Origin: Theocolax elegans
Taxonomy: Eukaryota; Arthropoda; Insecta; Hymenoptera; Cerocephalidae
Direction: 5' to 3'
Assembly (NCBI GenBank): GCA_026168455.1
Contig: CM047427.1
Location: 15,529,505-15,593,504 of the forward strand
Length of the DNA: 64,000 bases
The position numbers were made by a program, and so were the translations under genes. The notes below the pieces were generated by a model. The model made no database searches, had not been told where the DNA came from, and worked only from the letters and a program-made list of their open reading frames with translations. Shown here piece after piece: positions 14,626 through 24,052 of the stretch; position 1 is the first letter of the stretch, and every line of letters begins with the position of its first letter.

Positions 14626-17600
14626 GTAAGTTGCTTAATTAAATCAAGATGTAATATAACGCAATCTAACAATAATAATCAATGAAATTTTAATAACGCA
14701 GAACGAGGGTCGAAGAGTCATCGAAAAAGAAAAAAAGCAAACCTAACGAAAAATGGAACAATTTCGTTATGATAAATCCGTCACAAGGTATACTACGTGG
14801 AAGTCGCTCGATCTTCGATAAAAAATTCAAATTGTCGAGTCGGGGTAAACAAGGAACCGCTGCCTCAGTAGTCGCTATCGTTTACGCGCACCTATTTGAT
14901 CCGTCAAAGTGGATTTCGGGATTCGTCGACTATTGTCTCGAATATGGTGATCGCTTGTATCGGTCGAGCATCGTAGGTAATCGTCTTAAACAAGATGAAC
15001 AAATAACAACTTGCGCGTTACAACAAGAATTTTATCTTGGGATTTACAAATGTCGCGTTTGTACCGAATCTCCGGCTGTTTTTGGTAATTTGACCACGGA
15101 GTCCAGCAGTGCACCTAATTTAAACGACGGTCTTCGCAAATTTTTGGAGCCACAAAATTTTGGGGTACTTACTTGTCAAGGTAAGTCCGTCCGTTATTTC
15201 ATTTATTTACCTATAAATATTTGTAGTAACAATTAAACTTATTCCTTAAACATAAAGTTACAATGATCAATATTTGCATATGTGGTTTGTATTTACTTAT
15301 TGTATTAATAAACTTAAAAACAGGCATTTTTCACAAGCATAGTTATTGACGAATGTAAGTTGAGGGTTTATGGAAGTAAAAAAATCTCATTGTTTATTGG
15401 AGTGAAGTTCTAATTTATTTGCGTTATAAGTTATTTTTTAACTAGTAATGATTTATTATGTTTGAATCTAGTCCTTACGTATAAAAGGGCTATTGAAAAA
15501 TGTCAAGCTAAAAATATTATTAAAATAGCTTTCAGGTTATAAATGAAATAAACACATTGTAAAGCGAACTGCATTTATAGAGAATAAAAAATCTTCCCTG
15601 TTCATGAGACGTTGCAAACATTGTTTGAATCTTTTGACATGACCACTAGGGCTACCATTTGAAAAAATAAAAATATTATTTTTCTACTCAATTGATTTCC
15701 AGGATCATCCTTTGGTATATGGCACCATCCAACTTGTGGATACTTCTCGTTCAATCCTTCATCTACCGATGAGTATGGTAGGCGCATTAAAAATGGATCA
15801 GCCTGCTTAATACGATCGAAAACCATCGAAGGCCTGATCGGAGTGATCAAGGATAACCTAAATGAAAAATGCGACACGAGGTACTGCATCGACAAGGTGT
15901 GCTTGGTCCAAGTAAAATCAATCGGACAAGGCAAGTATGGCACCGAAAACGCTTGCCACCTACCGATCGAGGATCGAGTGTTGCAATCCTTGAATCCGGT
16001 TGATTCGCAGCCGAGAAAGGAATGTCCCTCTACGAAAACCGAGATCCTACGAAAAACACCTCTGACGATCGAGATCACCAACTACGCGGTTGAGAGTAAA
16101 TTCGCATCGATACCAATGGTACAGCAACAACTAGAGGATGAGAGGTATACCTACGATGAGATCAAAGTTAATGTGCCGATGAGCTTTGTATCTGCTGGTC
16201 CTGGAGTCATGTTGCTGCATGGAAAAACTCACGAAATGGAAGATTTGTACAAGGCTAAGGGAGCGCAAACTGTTGCTAATTGCGTCATGGCTATCGGATA
16301 CAAAACAATGCATCCCGTAAGGACTTGGACCAGAGAATCTCTTGATGATGTCTTACGCATCGGTGATCACATTTATGCGGAACTTAAAGCTAATAGGTCC
16401 GACATTCATACTATGACGGGTGCTGATTTGGATGATGCGCGGTTCAAGGTAAGTTCGTGTGTTTCCACTACTTTCTCAAATTTTTGAATTTTTTACGAAT
16501 TTTCTTATTTAGACTGTATTAAAAAAGAGTGCTCAGCTACGAAAAATTAAAAAATTTTCGAATAATTAGTCTTTTGAATTATTTATTGTGTACAGTAATT
16601 TTTTTCCGATTTTTCTTAATATTTATGTTATTGTTTTAAAGATTGAAGGTAGGAAAATGATCGTGATTGTCGACTTAATTACGGTCGCAGGAACTATCGT
16701 TTCAAGAATGCCAAGTGTACTAAGTTTGAAACGAGGTCTAGATGAGTTTTTCATCAACAACAACGATGGTGTATTAGAATGTTCGGGAACAGCATTCGCT
16801 GTATGGACACAAAACGATTACTTCTATTTATTTGATCCTCGATCGTGCGACTCGACGGGTCTACGTGTAGTAGAAACAAAAAATGGTAAACTTTTGTTCT
16901 CAATTCTTAATAAATCGATATATGAAAGAAAATGTATCCGGTTACTAAAGTATGAGGTAAAAGACAATGCCCTCGCGAATCGTTTCATTTCAAAAAAGGA
17001 AAAAATCCCGAATATCGTCATTTACCAAAAGATTAAAGAACTATACATACTAATAAACTTAATTTATGTATTAAAGGAAATAATGGGAAAACCAGCGATG
17101 AAAAAGAAGTTCGTGGAAAATGTTGTACAATACGCTTCGACAGTTTAAATCTACTTGATAATCACATTCTAAAGAATCTTGATCCTGCGAAGAATAAAGA
17201 CCGCTTCACGATTCGTCGCGTAGACGTCGTCGAAGATGTCCCAGGTATTCGGGAATGGAACAATTTTCGGCCAGGCATAGTTGGAAAAAGTTGGATTATA
17301 CGTGGAAATATGAACAGCGAAGATGAGATCTTTGACGACCATAGTCGTGGTGTACAGGGACTTGGAATGCATGTTGCAGCTTTGGCATCAGCTAAAATAA
17401 TTCCACCGTCAAAACTTTGCAGAGACGATTTAGATGACATTGTCAGAGAAGGAGATGCTTATTACAATTGGTGCGTTCCGGCTACCGAAGAGGTACTTGT
17501 ATCGTTATATCATTTTTGTATTCATTATTTATTTTGTTTATTAAAATAATTCTTACAAACCTAGCTATAAATTTAATGATAAAATTTCAGGGTGACGTAG

Positions 17601-20600
17601 AAGAAAGAACTATGGATGTGAGAACGATGAAAAGACAATTTTATTTTAACAATCGCAAGGTAGAGATTGATATCTACGATACCTGTGTCATCGGTGGATT
17701 GCTAGCTGTTTCCGACAGTGACCTTCCATGTCTAGAACAAGGAATTATAAATTTTTTCAAAAAATTTCAATATGGAATTGTGGAATGTGTGAACAGATAC
17801 TACGCAATCTGGAAATTCGAAGAAGAACTAAAGGATAAAACGATAGAAACATCTTATTACTTGTTCAACGAGAAGCCTGACGAAAAATTTGTCCAGCAAA
17901 TGGATTTGGATGGTAATAAAATGAAATTAGACGCGTGTGTAATGAGATTCCTCGATCCAATGGAAATAGGGCTAATATTAAAAGATCAATTTGTAATCAA
18001 AGAAAATACCGAGCCAATAGAATATGCCATTCACGGTATAAAAGTGGTGTCGGTAAGCGAACCATGACATCCCGAAGAAATTCGCAAAGATAAGGTTGCT
18101 TACGTTTAAACCTGAATTAGGAAGTTACGCAGCTTTAGGTGAAAATGGAGCGTATCTCGAAGGAAGTATCAGTCAGAATAATGAAAAGTTATTTAAGAAC
18201 GATACAGTCGACAAACAGCAATCGGCGAATGCTTAATAACCTTAGCAATGACCAAACTTTTCAATCGTTTCTTTGGTATCGAGAAATGATCGACGATATA
18301 TTGAAGATGGGCGATAAATTGACGGATAAAAATTGAGATGGCTAAAAGGAAGTTTAATACTTATACTTTCTGTATGCGTCAAAATATATACAATTATTAG
18401 CCTTTTTAACATAAAATTATTCTATGAACGTACAGATTTGCCTTAATTGATCAACAATGGGTATGTGACGGTAATTAATGATAAATTTCAGGGTGACGTA
18501 GAAGAAAGAACTATGGATGTGAGAACGATGAAAAGACAATTTTATTTTAACAATCGCAAGGTAGAGATTGATATCTACGATACCTGTGTCATCGGTGGAT
18601 TGCTAGCTGTTTCCGACAGTGATCTTCCATGTCTAGAACAAGGAATTATAAATTTTTTTCAAAAAATTTCAATATGGAATTGTGGAATGTGTGAACAGAT
18701 ACTACGCAATCTGGAAATTCGAAGAAGAACTAAAGGATAAAACGATAGAAACATCTTATTACTTGTTCAACGAGAAGCCTGACGAAAAATTTGTCCAGCA
18801 AATGGATTTGGATGGTAATAAAATGAAATTAGACGCGTGTGTAATGAGATTCCTCGATCCAATGGAAATAGGGCTAATATTAAAAGATCAATTTGTAATC
18901 AAAGAAAATACCGAGCCAATAGAATATGCCATTCACGGTATAAAAGTGGTGTCGGTAAGCGAACCCATGACATCCGAAGAAATTCGCAAAGATAAGGTTG
19001 CTTACGTTAAACCTGAATTAGGAAGTTACGCAGCTTTAGGTGAAAATGGAGCGTATCTCGAAGGAAGTATCAGTCAGAATAACTGAAAAGTTATTTAAGA
19101 ACGATACAGTCGACAAACAGCAATCGGCGAATGCTTTAATAACCTTAGCAATGACCAAACTTTTCAATTCGTTTCTTTGGTATCGAGAAATGATCGACGA
19201 TATATTGAAGATGGGCGATAAATTGACGGATAAAAATTTATCGAATATTTTGGATATGGATGAAGATGCGACTGAAACGAGAAAGTATCTTTTACCGAAC
19301 GAAATTGTCAATGAATTTTCCATAGGTGTCAATCAAATTACTTTTGAACTTGAGGAGGATAATGTTTTGGGGAAACTTGACGAATTAAGTACAAGTTTGG
19401 AAGATTTCTTCCGCAATTACAAGATGGGAATATTTAGACAAGATCAGGTAACTGAATATATAAAGTTAATGATTTTTCTTTTCCTATTAAACGACTTAAC
19501 AATTTTTTCCAATCCCAGTCATTTACCGAGTGAGGAATATCGTGTTTATAAAAATTAATATTTTAATCTTTAAATTTTTAAAGCGATTAATAAAATAGTT
19601 TACATATTAAATTTTTTACGCATGACGATCCTGTGACAAGTACCTTAACATTTTTAAAACCAATCGGCTTGAAATTTTCTCCATAAAGTCTAATGTTATT
19701 CTACTTTTCTTTCAACTTTAAATAGTATGTAGCCGATAAATGATTCGGATCGTAACATGACGAGTTTGACACCTTAGTTTGTAAAACATTCGCACTTTAT
19801 ATGAAGTTTTTCTTATTAAATTTATTCTTTAATGCTGTTATAATATCGAATTAAATAATAAAAATACAGGTTATATTGCCAATTTGGAAAGAAGATAACG
19901 CTTACTTTACGAATGAATCCTCGAGGAGTACGCAATGCCAAGGCAGCAGTATATTGGTATACCGATATTCCATATTTAATTGACTTGTTGATCGAATCCA
20001 CGATAGACCCTGATGGAGAATTCTCGATCGACGGTATCGATATGAAAAATCATTATGAAGAATCGGAACGACCTTCCAACGAATTCATTACCGAAACCAG
20101 TTGGTACAATTTTTCAAAAGATTCCGAAGGTGTTTGGAAAATTAATTGCGATATCGATGAAACGAACAAAGATATTTCGGAACAATATCGTAAGAAACAA
20201 AGTGCTGCTATCTCTGTGGTAGCTATTATTTTTTCGAAGGTAAGTTTTTTTTTATTTTTTTATTATTTTCCATGTATACCAATAATAATGAAAAAAATAC
20301 AATTATTAGATTTACGAACCACGACATTGGTCGAAAGAAATTTTAAATGTAATTAATGTAACTGGAGAAAAATTGCATTTTAAAAACGCTGAACGTTTCG
20401 ATGAGAACCGTTCTTTCCACCCAAAAGAATTAATAAACGAATTTTTCTTGGCGAATCGACGAATACATTTGTACGTACAAGATTGCGTAGAAGCTGGTAC
20501 ACTCGGTACTGTAAAAAATGTGAACATTCAAAATCTCGAACACGGTATAAAGAATTTCTTCAAGAAATACATCGCTGGCTGTTTGACTGTATCTAATACT

Positions 20601-23167
20601 AGACATTACGGAATTTGGAAATACGAAGAAACATTTTTTTGTTTCGAGCCCGGTTTTTCTTTAATCAGATTCGAAACGATTCAATTATTGACCACATTTT
20701 TGTGGATGCTCGGTGATTCCGATTACGATTACGAGATAACCAGTATCGACGTAGTCGACTGGAATAAATTGCCACCTTGGAAATTTGATCCAAGTCCTAG
20801 CGTAAGACCCTCGAGTCTTCCACCGTTGAACGCTTATTCAAAATTACCAGGTAAACTTTATTTTTTGGAAGTTTTTTCTTATAAGGTTTTACAACGACGT
20901 ACATTTCAATATTTAGGAAGGGCAAGAGGTATTTTACGGGGATCGACGCATCAATCCTCCGATATATTTTCCGAGACAGTGCGAGGTCGACAAACCGCGG
21001 CTAATTGCATAATTTCTCTTGCGATGGCGGTTATCAAGAATCCTATTACTTGGACCAAAAAAACACTTGATGAAATTTTGGCGATAGGCGTTAATTTACA
21101 TCACGAAACATGCAAAATGCAACCTGATATCAATACTCCCAAACCAAAAGATATCTTTAGAATATTTCATATAGGCGTCAATATTTTGGCTGCGGATGTT
21201 GATTGCGTCCTTACCGGTAATTTCCTATTTATTTCATTTTCTTTCTTTCTACACGTTGTATATATATAAAACGTAATAAAAATCACGCTAGCGTATTTTA
21301 GTACGTTTAAGTAATTATAAAACCATTTATAAATTATTATAGATTATTAATTTTATTTATTCAGGTCTTGTAAATAATCCTCCCGTCGAACCCGAAGAAA
21401 AACCAAGTAAAAATGGAAAAAATGGAAAAAATGGAAAAAATGCTAAAAATGATAAAAATTCTAAAAATTCTAAAAATGGTAAAAAGAAAATGAATAATAT
21501 ACCAACAATCGCACCACCGATATTACTCGAAGAAGGATTGAATATATTTTTTGAAAAAAATAACGCAGGAATACTCGTAATTGGTCGGTTTATGATTTCG
21601 ATATGGAAGGACAACGGAATTTATTTCATTTATGACCCAAGACCGAGAGATAGACAAGGTATTAAATAAAAACGTGTACTATTATATATATATGCTTGTA
21701 CAATTATTTTTATATCTACATATTTTGGTCTTTATTGAATTTCGCTTAACTGATAGTTTGATAATCGGTTGATTAAAAATTGAATTTCAATTGTAATTGT
21801 ACTTACCAAATGTTTATCAATTTGTGTATACAGGAAGGAAGATCAATGACGATAGCGATGGTAAATCGTGCGTACTTTGGTTCGCATGTAAGGAACCATT
21901 TTTCGATCGGATCTCGGCTAATATCGATGATGATGAAAAATATGCGAAATTTGAAATCTTTAGGATCGTTGTCAGGACAGTACCAATCGAACCGTTACCG
22001 TCACCCGCTGGATACAAACCGACCAAAGAAGCTGTTTTAAGGTAACAAATTATTATCATTTATCATTGAGTTTTGGTTTCCTTACACGAATCATTTAAGT
22101 TTTAATGAAAGTTTTGTGCAATGATGATTTTATTTAGTTTTAATATTTTTGTCCCTTGATGAATCTGATTTTCAGGTAGCCGCAATCTTAATTGACTCAT
22201 TAATTATTTATTTTCAAGTAGTGCGATTTAAAATTAATTATTTGTTAACACTTGATTTAAAAGCTTCTGTATCGAATCTTTTGAAATTTTAAAATTCATA
22301 ATTTATTTAATGTATTATCAATATAATTTTTAATATAATTTTAAGATTATCCAATTTTAAAGGACGATTTTATTAAGGGAAAACAGAATGCTGAACCATA
22401 ATGAACCGAAGTTGTAAAAGATTGTTTCTCCCAACAGGCCAGAAAAATCCGATTGCCCAACGCCAGCGGTTCTACCAGTGGATATCAGCGAAAATCGCCG
22501 ATCAAACAAATTAATAATCGACTTAGAAACATCATTCGCTCGCGTCGACGAAGAAGTAAGCGTACTACTCGGTACTTGTCACATGTCCGAACGAAAATTT
22601 CCAAGTACAAATCGAGGTTACCAATCGACCGCTATAGCTGCGGTAGCCTGTGTCGTTGCATCCCTTCACGCGCCATCGACGTGGACGACCGAATTGATCG
22701 ATGCGGTTCTACGTAACGGTGACGTTCTTCATACCGAGTGCGTTAGGTTGTTCCAACCTGGAGGACGGAACGTTACACCGTTTGAACTAGTCGATTTGTT
22801 TGTCGTTGGTGATGTAAGGGCGCGCATTCGTGTACATCAAAATTTCACCGCCGGCATTACCTTGGATCACGATTTGATCGCGGCTTTTAAATTATTTTTT
22901 GGTTCCTCCGGTTCAACGATGGGAATTTTACACACGGCGAATTACGCGATAGTCGTAATGCAACATTGGCAGAAATTTTATTTCCTCGATCCATCGGATA
23001 GAAGTGGCTTTAAGAAGAACGAGTACGATAAAGTTGCTTGTTTGTTCAAATGCGACAATTTAACTAAATTTGCTAAAGTTATACTTCAAGTTTGTGGTTT
23101 CAAAGATCCGGTAGTTTATACTCTTAATCCTGTTCAAATTTTAGATTTGCACTTCTTTGCACGATAA
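14618..23167 (+). CDS. Large multi-module protein, inactive cysteine-peptidase-like repeats; function unknown
   Basis: I do not recognise this gene by name. Proposed exons: 14618-14625, 14702-15180, 15703-16448, 16642-16885, 17077-17492, 17591 onward (disturbed by a duplication), to 19447, 19870-20239, 20310-20850, 20917-21216, 21365-21658, 21834-22041 and 22438-23167 (stop). All have GT-AG borders, and the phase is continuous except at the frameshifts reported separately. The protein repeats one module about seven times. Each has an ILRG/GD-like opening, a G-x-Q-x-T/A-A block, a WT-x-x-x-LD-x-x-L-x-x-GD-x-L helix, an LExGLxxFFxxxxxGIL block, an AIWxxxxxYxLFDPRxxDxxG strand pair, and a closing CxIRFxxxxxLxxxL segment. 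No signal peptide or membrane span is seen. The order of blocks recalls papain-like (C76/OTU-like) peptidase domains, but the nucleophile position holds G, T, H, S, S, T and S in modules A-G. This suggests a non-catalytic scaffold or binding protein. The fold assignment is inference. Confidence 0.75.
14702..15965 (+). CDS. Module A of the modular gene (exons 14702-15180 and 15703-16448, first part)
   Basis: The opening reads GILRGSRS, followed by RGKQGTAA at about residues 50-57. The residue after Gln, where an active peptidase would have Cys, is Gly. The strand pair SSFGIWHHPTCGYFSFNPSS spans the 15180/15703 splice junction. The segment ends with a CLIRSKTIEGLIGVI helix and a basic linker into module B. 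The intron at 15181-15702 has a GTAAGT donor and a TTTCCAG acceptor. Confidence 0.7.
16190..17270 (+). CDS. Module B of the modular gene
   Basis: This is the best-preserved early module. It has KGAQTVANC at about residues 348-356, RTWTRESLDDVLRIGDHIY, then across an intron LKRGLDEFF and DGVLECSGTAFAVWT, and FYLFDPRSCDSTGLRV. The intron 16886-17076 removes an in-frame AT-rich stretch ending in TAA at 17148. Using the acceptor at 17075-17076 restores a frame that continues through CCTIRFDSLNLLDNHIL into module C, exactly as the other modules close. The nucleophile position is Thr. Confidence 0.7.
17285..18067 (+). CDS. Module C of the modular gene, with the broken first copy of the duplicated exon
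   Basis: SWIIRGN, GLGMHVAALA (His at the nucleophile position, about residue 591) and LDDIVREGDAYYNW lie in the exon ending at 17492. The next exon starts at 17591 and carries LEQGIINFFKKFQYGIV, YYAIWKFEEELKD and a CVMRFLDPMEIGLIL closing helix. The frame stops at TGA (18065-18067), immediately after single-base indels relative to the second copy 901 bases downstream. Confidence 0.65.
17573..18334 (+). repeat. Tandem duplication, copy 1 (~762 bp, near-identical)
   Basis: This stretch, from the intron end TAATGATAAA to GACGGATAAAAATT, matches 18475-19238 almost base for base. I see one substitution and several single-base indels, most in short homopolymers. The copy includes an acceptor, the exon's 5' half and the start of module D. 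It lacks the rest of module D and is followed by unrelated sequence at 18335-18474. Confidence 0.9.
18475..19238 (+). repeat. Tandem duplication, copy 2 (~764 bp)
   Basis: This is the second copy of the block at 17573-18334. It runs on without a break into the remainder of module D (to 19447). It has one extra T in a T-run at 18653-18659 and one extra C near 19083. Each throws the frame, while copy 1 reads through both points. Conversely copy 2 is intact where copy 1 is broken (18060-18240). Confidence 0.9.
18955..20110 (+). CDS. Module D of the modular gene
   Basis: It contains a DKQQSANALITLAM block (Ser at the nucleophile position), WYREMIDDILKMGDKLTDKN, LEDFFRNYKMGIFRQDQ ending at the 19447 donor, and after the intron to 19869 a phase-0 continuation PIWKEDNAYFTN. 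At 19908-19913 the coding frame shifts by one base into NPRGVRNAKAAVYWYTDIPYL, the expected closing segment. So this module has a frameshift, or a base-call error, in its last third. Confidence 0.6.
20111..20850 (+). CDS. Module E of the modular gene (shortened)
   Basis: The exons 19870-20239 and 20310-20850 encode YRKKQSAAISVVAIIF (Ser at the nucleophile position), HWSKEILNVINVTGEKLHF, LEHGIKNFFKKYIAGCL and YGIWKYEETFFCFEPG. The segment between the FDPR-like block and the closing RFETIQLLTTFLW helix is almost absent. This makes it the most compact copy. A Pro/Ser-rich linker follows, then a 66-base in-frame intron (20851-20916). Confidence 0.65.
20917..22041 (+). CDS. Module F of the modular gene, with Lys-Asn-rich insertion
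   Basis: This is the closest copy to the module consensus. It has GILRGSTHQSSD, RGRQTAANCIISLAMA (Thr at the nucleophile position), TWTKKTLDEILAIGVNLHHE, HIGVNILAADVDCVLTG, then across an intron a (K-N-G/A/D/S) repeat at about 21402-21480, ILLEEGLNIFFEKNNAGIL, and ISIWKDNGIYFIYDPRPRD. Exons are 20917-21216, 21365-21658 and 21834-22041. The last ends in phase 2. Confidence 0.7.
22438..23167 (+). CDS. Module G, C-terminal exon of the modular gene
   Basis: The terminal exon joins in phase after the acceptor at 22436-22437 and runs to a TAA at 23165-23167. It has RGYQSTAIAAVACVVA (Ser at the nucleophile position), TWTTELIDAVLRNGDVLH, FVVGDVRARIRVHQ, FKLFFGSSGSTMGIL, FYFLDPSDRSG and CLFKCDNLTKFAKVILQVCG. 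A short tail ends in HFFAR. GC content is higher than in the flanks. Confidence 0.8.
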
Positions 23168-24033
23168 TTTTATAAACGATCGTTCGATAATTCTAGCCGA
23201 CGCGGTATTTTCGAACTATTCAGTGAACGTATAAAATACTTTTATGTTCATTTATACTGTAGCTTATTTGCATGTGTAATGTTAAATTTGAACTCATATG
23301 CAATTGTTATAAACAATTTCAAAATTTATATTAATAATATATCCCATACGATTATAATTAATTAATAAAATTATGCACGATCCATTATATTAATTATTCA
23401 TTTAAAGTATTAAACCTCTAAAAAATAAAATTACACAAATTTATTTGTGAAATAAATTTTAACCTTAAAGAATTTGAACGCTACATTTGATTAATTCTTG
23501 TTATGATTTAATGTAAAAATTAATGACAACGTATATTCAAAAGTTATTTTAAGATGAACTGAACCCTTTTTGTGCTAAAGACATATTATTTGAATAAAAC
23601 TTGATTCAAGCTTATATTTTAAATACAATATTTAAAAAAGTATATTTTATTTTATATGTATAAAGTTAAATCAACGTAATAAAATAAAATATGAATAGTT
23701 AACATTTAAAAGTATCGTAGAGATAGGTATGGGGATGAGATGACAAAAGAATATACAACCAGATACCGACAACGTTCTCAAATTGCTAATTTTATTTATA
23801 GTTTTATGACACAAATCACTTTTAGCATCTACATGAGTAGGAGTACAAGCTATACGAGAATGAATTTGATACAGATCACTTATTAGCGTAAATACAATGT
23901 CTCAATTACATGCTATGAACTAGATACTTAGAAAACACTGTACAACGCTGCCGAACTTTCTCGGACATACTTTACATATAATACAAGCGCGCCCAAAAGC
24001 GAGACAAACTCATTCGATCAGTAGTTCGTTTCA

Positions 24034-24052
24034 GGGCGCGCGCGCGCGCGCG
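24034..24052. repeat. GC dinucleotide run
   Basis: About eight consecutive GC/CG dinucleotides lie in otherwise AT-rich sequence. Alternating purine-pyrimidine DNA of this kind can adopt Z-form. No gene is associated with it. Confidence 0.8.

Noticed and set aside
15602..16081. 159-codon minus-strand ORF
   Set aside because: It is the antisense of a well-supported module exon; the plus strand carries the conserved blocks.
16886..17148. In-frame continuation of module B to a TAA at 17148
   Set aside because: AT-driven Lys/Ile-rich sequence without family blocks; splicing 16885 to 17077 restores the conserved closing segment and module C.
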